Shown: positions 1-8,696, numbered from the stretch's first letter. The stretch: 64,000 nucleotides of DNA from Flavobacterium undicola (GCF_009909155.2 NZ_JAAAPM020000013.1:1-64000); one strand, 5' to 3'. The notes: generated by a model from the sequence alone, not told the origin. Translations and numbers: made by a program.

Positions 1-119
1 TTTGTTTTAGGATAAACCGTTCTCAATTTAAAACAAGTATTTTTCATAAATCCATAGAAAGAATGGTGAATGCAAAACCGATTTATCAAAAAAACATAAA
101 ACAGATATTAAGTGTATAA
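1..119 (+). CDS. C-terminal tail of a truncated gene
   Basis: Reading in the third frame, an open stretch of 38 codons enters from the left edge and ends at a TAA at 117-119. The last residues read NIKQILSV. The stretch includes FRINRSQF, which is faintly like the conserved FFR-NR segment of LytTR DNA-binding domains, but what follows does not continue as a typical LytTR domain. The family is therefore left open. It could also be chance open frame in AT-rich DNA. Confidence 0.35.
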   Translation, partial: CFRINRSQFKTSIFHKSIERMVNAKPIYQKNIKQILSV

Positions 120-490
120 CTCAATAAGTTTTTTTTCTTTAGTGTCTTACTTAATTAATATTATGGTTTTATAAATTAGATCATATAAGATAAAACAGTG
201 TTTTTATGTGACAATAAATTATTCTTACGTATGCTAAATTCTTATATGTACTTATATTTTGAAAATCTAAGTTTTAAATCATGAAAAAATAAAAACTTAT
301 ATGACTTATATGTTTAAAAAGACGACATTATTTCATTCTGATTACTTAACAACGAATAATTTCAATTACTACTAGATTAATCCGTTTAAATCTGTGTTAA
401 TCCGTGGCAAAAAAAATTTACAAACTAAAAGTAAAATGCATTAAAGTGTATCGTTTTGACTATTTTTGAGACTATTAAAATTCAAATCCT
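120..490. other. Intergenic region before the rhodanese gene
   Basis: This is AT-rich non-coding DNA. At about 390-412 it contains a phrase of the form AATCTGTGTTAATCCGTGG, a tandem-like motif I associate with intergenic DNA of many Bacteroidota. TATTTTTG at 461-468 fits the TAnnTTTG -7 consensus and sits 22 bp before the rhodanese start, but no convincing -33 TTTG is seen. Nothing else is recognised. Confidence 0.4.
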
Positions 491-880
491 ATGAAATCTA
501 AAATCTTATTCTCGTTAATTTTCTTATTCACACTATTTTCCGGAAACGCCCAAACCGCAACAAATATTAAAACAGTTGAAGTTACTGCTTTCGCAAAAGA
601 AATAAAAACAACTCAAAAACCACAAATTCTGGATGTTCGTACTCCCGAAGAATTTGCTGCAGGACATATCGACAATGCTACAAATGTAGATTGGCAAGGA
701 GAAAATTTCGTTAAAAACACTGAGAAATTCAACAAAAACAAACCCGTTTATGTGTATTGCAAAAGCGGAAGAAGAAGCCTGAAAGCATCTGAAAAACTAT
801 CAGCATTAGGATTCAAAAAAATCTACAACCTAGACGGCGGTTACCTTAAATGGAGTGTCGAAACAAAAACAGCGCAATAA
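491..880 (+). CDS. Exported single-domain rhodanese-like protein
   Basis: This is a 129-residue protein with a signal peptide of about 20 residues (MKSKILFSLIFLFTLFSGNA) followed by one rhodanese domain. Visible landmarks are the LDVRTPEEFAAGHI segment at about 47-60 and the active-site loop YCKSGRRS with Cys90. Rhodanese Cys carries a persulfide during sulfur transfer. The six-residue loop is of the length usual for sulfurtransferases and not the longer loop of Cdc25-type phosphatases. It probably acts in the periplasm, and its sulfur donor and acceptor are unknown. The next gene starts 19 bp downstream, so the two may be co-transcribed. Confidence 0.88.
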   Translation: MKSKILFSLIFLFTLFSGNAQTATNIKTVEVTAFAKEIKTTQKPQILDVRTPEEFAAGHIDNATNVDWQGENFVKNTEKFNKNKPVYVYCKSGRRSLKASEKLSALGFKKIYNLDGGYLKWSVETKTAQ

Positions 881-899
881 AAACCAAAAGTCATCATTC

Positions 900-1577
900 A
901 TGCTTACAAAAGAATCACTACAATTTTTAGACGATTTAAGAGACAATAACAACCGAGAATGGTTTCAGGATAATAAAAAACGCTATGAGATTTTCAAAAA
1001 AGATTATCATCAGTTAGTGAGTGTTTTTCTGGATACCATGAAGCCTATGGATCCTGCATTAGAAATGCTCGAAGTAAAAAACTGTACCTTCAGAATCAAT
1101 CGCGACATTCGGTTTTCTAAAGACAAATCACCTTATAAATCGCACTTGGGGGTTTGGTTGTCTTCAGGTTTAAAAGGTCTCAATCGTGCGGGTTATTATG
1201 TGCATATCGACAGAAACGGTTCTTTTATTGCCGGTGGTTTCTATGCCCCTGAAGCCGATGATTTAAAAAAAGTGCGTAAAGAAATCGCTTTTTTCCATGA
1301 AGATTTAGAAGCTATTTTGAACGAACCCAATTTCAAAAGAGAATTTGGCGATTTCAGCCGAAATGAAAAAAGCCTGCTTAAAAATCCACCCAGAGGTTAC
1401 GAAAAAGACCATCCTGCCATTGAATTATTAAAATTAAAAAGTTTCGAAACCATTCAAAAATTCGACATTTCTGAAGTAACTAAAAAAGATTTTGTTTCGA
1501 AAATGAGCCAAAAACTCCTCCTTTTGAAACCACTGAACGAGTTCATGAATCGAGCCTTAGAAACCGACGAATTTTAA
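900..1577 (+). CDS. DUF2461 family protein
   Basis: A cytosolic protein of 225 residues from the ATG at 900, with no signal peptide. It has the hallmarks of the DUF2461 (TIGR02453) family: FLDDLRDNNNREWF near the N terminus, FRINRDIRFSKDKSPYK in the middle, and GGFYAPEADDLKKVRKEI further on. The frame stays open back to a GTG at 855, but that would overlap the rhodanese gene by 26 bp and add a lysine-rich tail not typical of the family, so the ATG is preferred. The biochemical function of the family is not known to me. Confidence 0.87.
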   Translation: MLTKESLQFLDDLRDNNNREWFQDNKKRYEIFKKDYHQLVSVFLDTMKPMDPALEMLEVKNCTFRINRDIRFSKDKSPYKSHLGVWLSSGLKGLNRAGYYVHIDRNGSFIAGGFYAPEADDLKKVRKEIAFFHEDLEAILNEPNFKREFGDFSRNEKSLLKNPPRGYEKDHPAIELLKLKSFETIQKFDISEVTKKDFVSKMSQKLLLLKPLNEFMNRALETDEF

Positions 1578-1624
1578 AAAAGTTAACCACAGATCTGTCT
1601 GCAAAAAAAAAATCAAATTAGCTG

Positions 1625-2695
1625 ATGAAAAAAAGAAAAATACTTTTTCTTGGTGAAACCTATCGTGCCGATGCCATAACCTGGATGAACGGCTTAAAGG
1701 AATTTGGGGATTTTGAAATTATCACCTGGGAACTGCAAACACCCAATAATTCTTTTCCAAATAAAATCCTGCGCACGTTGGAATTTCTATTGGCCATTTT
1801 CAGCATCAAAAAAAGTATTCGCCAACAAAAACCCGATATGATTATTGCCGAAAGAACCACCAGTTATGGTTTTCTGGCGGTACTTTCGGGATTACAACCT
1901 ACAGCAATAGCCCAACAAGGAAAAACCGATTTATGGCCCGAAGATTCCATCACGATTCCACTTAAAAAAATCATTCAAAATTATGCTTTCAAAAAAGCTA
2001 CCTTCATTCACGCTTGGGGACCTGTTATAGCTGATTCTATGCTTATAGCCAAAGTGGATATGGAAAAAGTTATGGTGTTACCAAAGGGAATTGATTTAGA
2101 AAAATTCAAAAATAAAAATACGGCTCAGCCTGATAAAATCTCTGCCATTGTTACTCGCTCTCTTTTACCGGAATACCGACATGATCATGTTTTAAAAGCA
2201 TTTGGGATTTTACATCAAAAAGAAATTGATTTTAGTCTGACTATCATTGGCAATGGTGAGCAACTTCCTTTTTTAAAAGAATTAGCCAAAGAATTGAACA
2301 TTGAAAACAAAGTCCTTTTCACGGGAAAAATTCTAAATACAGCCTTACCCAAGCTTTTACAAGAATCCAATTTTTATTTAAGTATGCCTATAACCGAAGG
2401 CGTTTCGGCTTCTTTATTTGAAGCCATGGCCTGCGGATGTTATCCCGTTGTTAGCGACATTTCCGGAAATCAAAGTTGGATTCGCCATCGCAAAAACGGA
2501 CAATTAATTACTGTTGACGATGTTGAAATGCTTGCCAATGAACTAATTTGGGCTTTTGAAAACAAAGATTTCAGAAACAATGCTGTGCTACACAACCGAA
2601 AATTCATGGAGGATCATGTCAATTACAAAACCAATATGAAAATTATTGCGGATAAATACCACGAATTGATTGATAATAGCACAGCTGTCAAATGA
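1625..2695 (+). CDS. GT4-type glycosyltransferase
   Basis: A 356-residue protein with a two-Rossmann-fold GT-B layout. The C-terminal half carries the GT4 nucleotide-sugar binding signature: SMPITEGVSASLFEAMACGCYPVV holds the E-x7-E type motif (TEGVSASLFEAMACG). Further landmarks are LPKGIDLEKF and LTIIGNGEQLPFLKEL, typical of group 1 transferases. There is no signal peptide, so it acts at the cytoplasmic face. The acceptor is unknown; LPS, capsule or exopolysaccharide are possible. It lies 47 bp after the DUF2461 gene with no obvious functional tie to it. Confidence 0.85.
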   Translation: MKKRKILFLGETYRADAITWMNGLKEFGDFEIITWELQTPNNSFPNKILRTLEFLLAIFSIKKSIRQQKPDMIIAERTTSYGFLAVLSGLQPTAIAQQGKTDLWPEDSITIPLKKIIQNYAFKKATFIHAWGPVIADSMLIAKVDMEKVMVLPKGIDLEKFKNKNTAQPDKISAIVTRSLLPEYRHDHVLKAFGILHQKEIDFSLTIIGNGEQLPFLKELAKELNIENKVLFTGKILNTALPKLLQESNFYLSMPITEGVSASLFEAMACGCYPVVSDISGNQSWIRHRKNGQLITVDDVEMLANELIWAFENKDFRNNAVLHNRKFMEDHVNYKTNMKIIADKYHELIDNSTAVK

Positions 2696-2771
2696 CAAGT
2701 TTACTAAGGTTATTTTTAATTAAAAAGTGGTCTAAACTTCATAAAAAATCATACTAGTAAATTATAATCCT

Positions 2772-2779
2772 TACTTTTG
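2772..2779 (+). promoter_or_regulatory. Candidate -7 promoter element for murB
   Basis: TACTTTTG fits the Bacteroidota TAnnTTTG -7 consensus. It lies 36 bp before the ATG at 2816. If real, transcription starts near 2786, so the upstream in-frame TTG at 2777 could not be the start codon. This supports the ATG at 2816. Confidence 0.55.
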
Positions 2780-2815
2780 AACCTTCAATTCACGACTAAA
2801 AAAGCGCTTTCTTTT

Positions 2816-3841
2816 ATGGAAATTCTAAATCATTTTTCTTTAAAAAACTACAATACTTTTGGCATTGAAGCCAAAGCCAGACAATTTGTTGCTGTTCACA
2901 GTATCGCCGAATTGAAAACCATTTTAGAACAATATTCTTCTGAGAAAAAATTCGTTTTGGGCGGTGGAAGCAATATGTTATTGACTCAAGATGTTGATGC
3001 TTTAGTGATTCATATTGATTTAAAAGGAAAGAAAATCATTAAGGAAGACGATGATTTTGTTTGGATTGAAAGTCAGGCGGGCGAAAACTGGCACGAATTT
3101 GTACTTTGGAACATCGAACAAAATTTTGGCGGACTGGAAAACATGTCGCTAATTCCAGGAAATGTGGGTACAACTCCCGTTCAAAACATTGGCGCATATG
3201 GAGCCGAAATCAAAGATACTTTCATTTCTTGCGATGCAATTAATATCGAAACCCAGGAAACAAAAGTATTCCACAACGAAGAATGTAATTTTGGATACCG
3301 CGAAAGTATTTTTAAACACGATGTAAAAGACCAGTACATTATAACTTCGGTGGTTTTTAAACTGACCAAACGCAACCATAAAATCAATACTTCTTACGGA
3401 GATATTTTAGCTGAATTAGAAAAAAACAATTCCGAAGCCTCGGGACTAAATCCTACCTTAAAAGACGTAAGCAACGCCGTAATTACTATCAGACAAAGTA
3501 AATTACCCGATCCAAAAGAACTGGGAAACAGCGGTAGTTTTTTCAAGAATCCAATTGTTTTAAAATCCGATTTCGAAAAAATACACCAAAAATTCCCGGA
3601 GATGAAATTCTATAATGTTTCAGAAACCGAAGTAAAAGTTCCTGCGGGTTGGCTAATTGAACAAGCTGGTTTTAAAGGAAAACGTTTTGGTGATGCAGGA
3701 ATTCATAAAAATCAGGCTTTGGTTATAGTAAACTATGGCAACGCAACAGGACAAGAAATTTTAGCCGTTTCCAGAGACATTCAAAAGACTGTCTTTGAAA
3801 CTTTTGGCATTCATATTGAGGCCGAAGTAAACATTATATAA
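2816..3841 (+). CDS. murB: UDP-N-acetylmuramate dehydrogenase
   Basis: MurB reduces UDP-GlcNAc-enolpyruvate to UDP-MurNAc with NADPH and FAD, the second committed step of peptidoglycan precursor synthesis in the cytosol. Of 341 residues, it shows the FAD-binding segments LGGGSNMLL and IPGNVGTTPVQNIGAYG, the conserved GYRESIFK, the catalytic-serine loop LGNSGSFFKNP and the C-terminal PAGWLIEQAGFKGKRFGDAG. The length and the Tyr loop match the E. coli-like type I enzymes. The start at 2816 is chosen over an in-frame TTG at 2777 because MEILNHFSLKNYNTFG is the usual N terminus and a promoter element overlaps the TTG. Confidence 0.96.
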   Translation: MEILNHFSLKNYNTFGIEAKARQFVAVHSIAELKTILEQYSSEKKFVLGGGSNMLLTQDVDALVIHIDLKGKKIIKEDDDFVWIESQAGENWHEFVLWNIEQNFGGLENMSLIPGNVGTTPVQNIGAYGAEIKDTFISCDAINIETQETKVFHNEECNFGYRESIFKHDVKDQYIITSVVFKLTKRNHKINTSYGDILAELEKNNSEASGLNPTLKDVSNAVITIRQSKLPDPKELGNSGSFFKNPIVLKSDFEKIHQKFPEMKFYNVSETEVKVPAGWLIEQAGFKGKRFGDAGIHKNQALVIVNYGNATGQEILAVSRDIQKTVFETFGIHIEAEVNII

Positions 3842-3912
3842 ACAGAAAAACAGACTTGAAATTTTTCTTTTAAAATTCATATTTTATCATTTTCAAATCC
3901 TAATTCTATTCA

Positions 3913-3920
3913 TACCTTTG
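3913..3920 (+). promoter_or_regulatory. Candidate -7 promoter element for the GT2 gene
   Basis: TACCTTTG, followed by CA, is a full match to TAnnTTTG. It sits 29 bp before the ATG at 3950, which would give a 5' leader of about 20-25 nt. It is the only such element in the 108-bp gap after murB. Confidence 0.6.
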
Positions 3921-3949
3921 CACTCGATTAAAAAACCCATTAAACTCTG

Positions 3950-5056
3950 ATGCTTATACTGATTCTTTACTTTTTTATTGCTATTGTTGCTATTCAAATT
4001 GCGTATTATTTAAGTGTTTTTGGGAAATTTGCTTTCGCCAAAGCGCAAAAAATAACACCCAAAAGAATTCCTATTTCGGTTATCGTTTGTGCTAAAAATG
4101 AAGAAGAAAATGTAGCGAAGTTTGTTCCGTTGTTAGCCGAGCAAAACTACCCTGATTTTGAGATAGTTTTAATCGACGATGCTTCGAGCGATAACACCTT
4201 AGAACTTTTTGAAGCATTCGAGAAACAATATTCTAACATTCGTCTCGTTAAAGTAGAAAACAACGAGGCTTTTTGGGGAAATAAAAAATATGCTTTAACA
4301 TTAGGTATCAAAGCCGCTAAAAAAGAATATTTGCTATTTACTGATGCCGATTGTCACCCAACATCTAAAGACTGGATCACTGCTATGAGTTCGCAATTTA
4401 CATTACATAAAACGATTGTTTTAGGATATGGAGGCTATGAAAAAATTGCCAATTCATTCCTGAACAAAGTCATTCGTTTTGAAACTTTGCTTACCGCAGT
4501 TCAGTATTTTTCCTGGGCAAAACTGGGACATCCTTATATGGGAGTGGGTCGAAATTTAGCCTATAAAAAGGAAGAATTTTTCAATGTAAATGGTTTTATC
4601 AATCACATCCAAGTGCGTTCAGGCGACGATGATTTATTTATTAACGAAGCCGCTAACGGAAGTAACACCACAGTAGCGTACACGCCAGAAAGTTTTACGT
4701 ATTCGGCACCAAAAACAAAATACAAAGATTGGTTTACCCAAAAAAGAAGACATGTAGCTACCGCAAAGCATTACAAAACCACAGATCAATTGCAATTGGG
4801 TTTATTTTATAGTTCGCAATTGTTATTTATTGTTTTGGCAACTTTATTATTATCTTTCCAATTCCAATGGATTCTAGTATTGAGTTTAGTTGGTTTACGT
4901 TATTTATGTGCTTGGTTTATCATTGGTATTTCAGCTGGAAAATTAAAAGAAAAGGACATTAAATTTTGGTTTCCAATTGTAGAGATTGCGCTTGTTTTTA
5001 CACAAATCAATGTCTTTATCACTAATATTTTTTCAAAACCAGTCAATTGGAAATAA
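3950..5056 (+). CDS. Membrane-bound family 2 glycosyltransferase
   Basis: A 368-residue GT-A transferase. One hydrophobic helix (about 1-22) anchors the N terminus, followed by the GT2 domain. Its motifs are VIVCAKNEEENV, the nucleotide-sugar Asp pair in LIDDASSDNT (Asp76/77), TDADC (metal-binding DxD), the acceptor-side GDDDLFINE and QKRRH, which occupies the place of the QxxRW motif. Two to three helices follow at about 295-365. It probably uses an undecaprenyl- or membrane-lipid-linked acceptor. The 3' end overlaps the ECF sigma gene by 10 bp, so the two are translationally linked. Confidence 0.88.
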   Translation: MLILILYFFIAIVAIQIAYYLSVFGKFAFAKAQKITPKRIPISVIVCAKNEEENVAKFVPLLAEQNYPDFEIVLIDDASSDNTLELFEAFEKQYSNIRLVKVENNEAFWGNKKYALTLGIKAAKKEYLLFTDADCHPTSKDWITAMSSQFTLHKTIVLGYGGYEKIANSFLNKVIRFETLLTAVQYFSWAKLGHPYMGVGRNLAYKKEEFFNVNGFINHIQVRSGDDDLFINEAANGSNTTVAYTPESFTYSAPKTKYKDWFTQKRRHVATAKHYKTTDQLQLGLFYSSQLLFIVLATLLLSFQFQWILVLSLVGLRYLCAWFIIGISAGKLKEKDIKFWFPIVEIALVFTQINVFITNIFSKPVNWK

Positions 5057-5598
5057 AAACTCAAATAGAAAAAGCCAAACAAGGAGACCAAACGGCCTTT
5101 ACTTTTCTATTGAATCATTATTGGAGTGAGGTCTATGGATTCATGCTCAAACGCACCGAAAACGAGACCAACGCCGAAGACATTACCATTGAAACTTTTT
5201 CGAAAGCATTCGACAAAATAGCCACTTACAATCCTGAATTCCAATTTAACACCTGGTTGATTTCTATTGCGAAGAATGTGTATATTGATATGCTTCGCAA
5301 AAAAAGATCCAGTCTTTTTGTCGAAATTACTGAACAGGAAGACCAGAAAGCCTACAATATTGCCGACACCAGTCCGTCAAAAGAAGACGAATTGATTACC
5401 GAGCAAAACCTCTCGCAATTGCTGCAATACATCAAAGAATTAAAACCGCATTATCAGGAAGTAATCCAACTGCGTTACTTTCAGGAAATGAGCTATCAGG
5501 AAATAGCTAATAAAATTGACGAACCTCTAAACAACGTCAAAGTAAAACTCCTAAGAGCTAAGAAACTATTAGCTGAGATTATCAACAACCGTAGATAA
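5047..5598 (+). CDS. ECF-type RNA polymerase sigma factor
   Basis: A 183-residue sigma-70 family protein with only regions 2 and 4. Region 2 is at about 17-85 (TNAEDITIETFSKAF, then FNTWLISIAKNVYIDMLRKK). Region 4 is at about 125-180 (LRYFQEMSYQEIANKI as the helix-turn-helix). The reading frame supports a TTG start at 5047, 10 bp inside the GT2 gene, since the next ATG would lose region 2.1. There is no adjacent anti-sigma gene, unlike the sigma factor encoded at 49528-50127. The tight coupling with a membrane glycosyltransferase suggests a constitutive or envelope-linked role, which is inference. Confidence 0.9.
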   Translation: MEIKTQIEKAKQGDQTAFTFLLNHYWSEVYGFMLKRTENETNAEDITIETFSKAFDKIATYNPEFQFNTWLISIAKNVYIDMLRKKRSSLFVEITEQEDQKAYNIADTSPSKEDELITEQNLSQLLQYIKELKPHYQEVIQLRYFQEMSYQEIANKIDEPLNNVKVKLLRAKKLLAEIINNRR

Positions 5599-5843
5599 TT
5601 TTTTTTCAAACCATTAAGAGATTTAAGTTGCATTAAGAATTGATTTTTAGTGTCGCTGTAAATAATACTGCCATTTCTTTTACAAGTAAGAAAAGTTTTT
5701 AAATTTGTGTAACTCAAATAAAAATGATCCGTAGAACAAAATTAACGTTGTTATACTACAGTTTTAAACAAACCTGAATAATTTTACACAAGTATAAATT
5801 AGTTTAGCGCAACCGAATCAAAGACCACTCAAAATAAATACTT

Positions 5844-6524
5844 ATGAACGGAAGAAAATTAATAATTGTGATATTGGTATTGAGTATGTTATTCATATTT
5901 ATATCTGTAATTTTATATCTATCAAAATTTGGGAGTCTAAATTTTTCAGACATTAATGATGATTGGATTAATTTTGCAAATTACTTTAGTGGAATACTGA
6001 ATCCCATTCTTACATTATTAAACTTAATTATATTCGCTTACTTGAGTTTTCAATTAATAAAAATTGAAGATGACAGAAATAAATGGACTTTGCAAGAATT
6101 AGCTAGACCATATTCAAATTTATTATATGAAGATACTGGAGATGTTTTAAGTATTTCAATAGAGAATATTGGTTTAGGACCAATGATACTTACAAATATT
6201 ACAATTAATAATAATTCTGGAAAAAAATTTAATGATTTCTATGATGCTCTAAGTGATATTATAGAAAATGAAGAATTTGAATATAGTGTGACACCAAAAA
6301 TTGATTCATTCGCAATAAATTCTGATAGCGGTGCAATCGGAAAGGAAAAATCTCACTGTATCTTAAAGTTATATTTCTTAGACGAAAACAATCATAATCA
6401 AGACTTTACAGAATTCATTAGAATTCAGCTAAATAAGTTTTCTATACAAATAACATATAGCGATATGTATGGAAGATCAATTGATTCTATGACTGAAAAA
6501 TTACACTTCAGACCTTGGCTATAA
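5844..6524 (+). CDS. Orphan two-helix membrane protein, AbiC-like N terminus
   Basis: A 226-residue protein of no family I can name with confidence. Helix 1 spans about 5-28 and helix 2 about 50-72. Between them is WINFANYFSGILNPILT, a pattern like the W-x-FG-x-YxGG-x-LNPIL loop seen in the N-terminal helices of putative phage abortive infection (putAbiC-type) membrane proteins. The remaining ~150 residues are soluble and beta-rich, with no recognised motif. The gene stands alone in an AT-rich stretch next to a repeat-rich gap and looks richer in AT than its neighbours. TAAATTTG at 5700-5707 is a possible -7 element. A defence role is only a guess from the helix pattern. Confidence 0.7.
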   Translation: MNGRKLIIVILVLSMLFIFISVILYLSKFGSLNFSDINDDWINFANYFSGILNPILTLLNLIIFAYLSFQLIKIEDDRNKWTLQELARPYSNLLYEDTGDVLSISIENIGLGPMILTNITINNNSGKKFNDFYDALSDIIENEEFEYSVTPKIDSFAINSDSGAIGKEKSHCILKLYFLDENNHNQDFTEFIRIQLNKFSIQITYSDMYGRSIDSMTEKLHFRPWL

Positions 6525-6590
6525 TGCAATGATAGTGCGGTAATACTTCTTGAAATGAATGAATTGGAATGGGCTTTAGACCCAACCTCA

Positions 6591-6672
6591 CGGATATATC
6601 AACACAACAATAGCGCCGGAATGTTTTCCGTGCCCAGAACGATAATCAAATAGCTTTAACACTTAATGGAGT
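6591..6672. repeat. Dispersed repeat, copy 1
   Basis: It starts with CGGATATATCAACACAA, ends with AAATAGCTTTAACACTT and a GAGTTACT-like tail. The same two blocks recur at 8697-8753 with about 30 bp missing between them. The copies lie on either side of the narK-like gene. A GAATTGGAATGGGCTTTAG phrase precedes this copy and a GAATTGGAACGGGCTTTTAG phrase follows the other. Confidence 0.65.
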
Positions 6673-6732
6673 TACTAGATGAGATTCCTCGTCCCTCGGA
6701 ATGACAAGATTGCGGGTAAAAACTCCTCCTCC

Positions 6733-6796
6733 GGTTCTCGTTTGCAACGAGGACCTACTTTCTTTTAAAACAAAACAGAGCGTTTGCAACGCGGCT
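6733..6796. repeat. Two REP-like palindromes with a common core
   Basis: The palindrome at 6733-6755 has 10-bp arms (GGTTCTCGTT / AACGAGGACC, one G-T mismatch) around a TGC loop. A second at 6780-6792 has the arms GCGTT / AACGC around the same TGC. Both share CGTTTGCAACG. They resemble repetitive extragenic palindromes, and no transposase is nearby. Confidence 0.55.
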
Positions 6797-7062
6797 CATT
6801 AAAGAACGCATCTCACATTTAAACCCCATAATAAACGATATTTTTTTTATCATTAAGATTCTGTGTTAATTTCCAACCAAAATTTCATAATCTCTTAATG
6901 CTTAAACATTTAAAAAAAAGTTTTTTCGCACAAATACCAGAAAAATTAAAAATTTTCTCAATCCTTATAAATTTTTCTAACTACCTAAAAATTTACTCAT
7001 CCACAGCCTTACATCCCTTGTAAACTGTGGATTTTTTTTACCCTAATAAGACCAACCTTAAT

Positions 7063-7217
7063 ATACTTAGAACAAATACTTACGTAAAAATACTTAATTT
7101 TTTTTCAAAAACTGCGTTTTCGCAACTTTTAATCAAAATAATGCGTCTAATTTTGCCTTGTAAATAAGTAATATACTTAAAGTTAAGCTTAATACTTAGA
7201 GATAAGTTAGATACTTA
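7063..7217. promoter_or_regulatory. Six ATACTTA heptamers and promoter of the narK-like gene
   Basis: ATACTTA occurs at 7063, 7076, 7090, 7173, 7192 and 7211, spaced 13, 14, then 19 and 19 bp within each group of three. A -7 element TAATTTTG lies at 7148-7155, so one trio is upstream of the promoter and the other covers the early leader. A small inverted repeat TGCG-TTTT-CGCA is at 7113-7124. This layout suggests binding sites for a repeat-recognising regulator. The heptamer resembles, without fully matching, the TACYYMT heptamer of proteobacterial NarL. Confidence 0.55.
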
Positions 7218-7252
7218 GAAAAAAAAGTGCTAAACAATTAATTTTTTTAAAA

Positions 7253-8641
7253 ATGAGTTCAATTTCAACAAATCAACCGCTTTCTAGTTTAAACATTTTT
7301 AGTGGCAAGGGCGTTCAAATGCGTACATTCCACATTACCTGGCTAACCTTTTTCTTTTGCTTTTTTGCATGGTTTGGTATGGCATCACTTATGCCAATCG
7401 CTAAAGAACAATTGCACCTGACAAAAGACCAATTAGGTAACATTCAAATTGCTTCTGTATCGGCAACTATCATCGCCAGATTATTAATAGGCCGATTAGT
7501 TGATAAATTTGGACCAAGATTAACTTATACCTGGTTATTAGCAATTTGTTCCGTACCGGTCTTATTAATTGGTACTTCACAGACTTATGAAAGTTTCTTG
7601 CTTTTTAGATTGGCTATCGGTGTTATTGGAGCTTCTTTTGTTATTACACAGTTTCATACTTCAGTAATGTTTGCTCCATCTATTAAGGGAACTGCAAATG
7701 CGACAGCAGGTGGTTTCGGAAACGCAGGTGCCGGTTTAGCGAATATTACCATGCCTCTTATAGCAGCAGGATTCGTAGGATTAGGAGTATGTACTCAGGA
7801 AGACAGCTGGAGATATGCAATGATTGTTCCTGGAGTAATGTTATTGGTTTTTGCTTTTTTATATTTCAGATTTACCAAAGATTTACCAAATGGTAACTAT
7901 AAAGAACTTGGAATTGAAAATGAGAATAAAGAAAACACATTTATGCTGGCTGTTAAAGATTACCGTACCTGGGTTTTAACCATTGCTTATGCTGCTTGTT
8001 TTGGTGTTGAAATCACTATTGATAATTTTGCTCCTATTTATTTCACGGACACTTTTGGTGCAAGTTTAAAAACAGCAGGAATCTGCGCAGGTATTTTTGG
8101 GATTATCAATATTTTTGCAAGACCACTAGGAGGAATAGTTGCTGACAAAGTAGGTAAAAGCTATGGTTTTTCAGGTAAAAATTTATTGCTCGCATTACTG
8201 CTTGTTTTGGAAGGCATCGGAGTTATTTTCTTTGGTATGACTGATCAATTAGGGGTTGCTATCTTCTTAATGTTCTTGTTTGGAATGAGTTTAAAAATGG
8301 CAAACGGTGCAACATACAGTCTTGTACCATTCATAAATCCAAAAGCTATAGGAAGTGTTGCAGGAATTGTAGGAGCAGGTGGAAATATTGGGGCAATGTT
8401 AATCGCTTTCTTGTTCAAAGCCAAAGCAGTTAAGTTTACTAAAGATGTAATTGATGAAACGGGTGTGTCTCAAACTAAAGATTTAATTGATTACACAAAT
8501 GCTTTTTATATATTAGGAATCATCATTCTAATAACGGGAGCAGTTGTTTTAGCTGTAAAATTTGCAGTTAAAGATAAAGAAGCGGTAATCGAAGTAAACG
8601 GCGAACTAGTACCTGCTGTATCTTTTGTAAAATCAAAATAA
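7253..8641 (+). CDS. narK: Nitrate/nitrite-type MFS transporter
   Basis: A 462-residue, 12-helix major facilitator of the nitrate/nitrite porter family. Supporting motifs are FRLAIGVIGASFVITQFHTS and the two nitrate-signature glycine segments FGNAGAGLANITMP (about 160-175) and GAGGNIGAMLIAFL (about 375-390). GRLVDKFGPR is the MFS loop 2-3 motif. It would move nitrate or nitrite across the inner membrane. No nitrate or nitrite reductase gene lies in the window. The gene is flanked by related repeats and has an elaborate upstream region, so it is probably a regulated single-gene unit. Direction of transport (uptake or nitrite export) cannot be told from sequence. Confidence 0.88.
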   Translation: MSSISTNQPLSSLNIFSGKGVQMRTFHITWLTFFFCFFAWFGMASLMPIAKEQLHLTKDQLGNIQIASVSATIIARLLIGRLVDKFGPRLTYTWLLAICSVPVLLIGTSQTYESFLLFRLAIGVIGASFVITQFHTSVMFAPSIKGTANATAGGFGNAGAGLANITMPLIAAGFVGLGVCTQEDSWRYAMIVPGVMLLVFAFLYFRFTKDLPNGNYKELGIENENKENTFMLAVKDYRTWVLTIAYAACFGVEITIDNFAPIYFTDTFGASLKTAGICAGIFGIINIFARPLGGIVADKVGKSYGFSGKNLLLALLLVLEGIGVIFFGMTDQLGVAIFLMFLFGMSLKMANGATYSLVPFINPKAIGSVAGIVGAGGNIGAMLIAFLFKAKAVKFTKDVIDETGVSQTKDLIDYTNAFYILGIIILITGAVVLAVKFAVKDKEAVIEVNGELVPAVSFVKSK

Positions 8642-8696
8642 CATAATTTAAAATCCACAAAGGATATTAGGAATAAATTAAATGTACCCGATCGCT

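Larger units (their letters stand above)
6525..7060. other. Repeat-rich non-coding gap
   Basis: No gene is visible on either strand. The gap holds a copy of a dispersed repeat (6591-6672), a phrase GATTCCTCGTCCCTCGGAATG at about 6681-6702 that recalls common flavobacterial intergenic repeats, and two palindromes sharing the core CGTTTGCAACG. The last ~200 bp is plain AT-rich DNA. Confidence 0.6.

Noticed and set aside
855..899. GTG start for the DUF2461 gene
   Set aside because: It would overlap the rhodanese gene and add a polar tail not seen in the family. The ATG at 900 is better.
2777..2815. TTG start for murB
   Set aside because: A -7 promoter element overlaps it, and MurB proteins normally begin near the ATG at 2816.
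7063..7217. Calling the heptamers NarL sites
   Set aside because: The last base does not fit TACYYMT in these copies and no NarL/NarX genes are in the window. Only the resemblance is reported.
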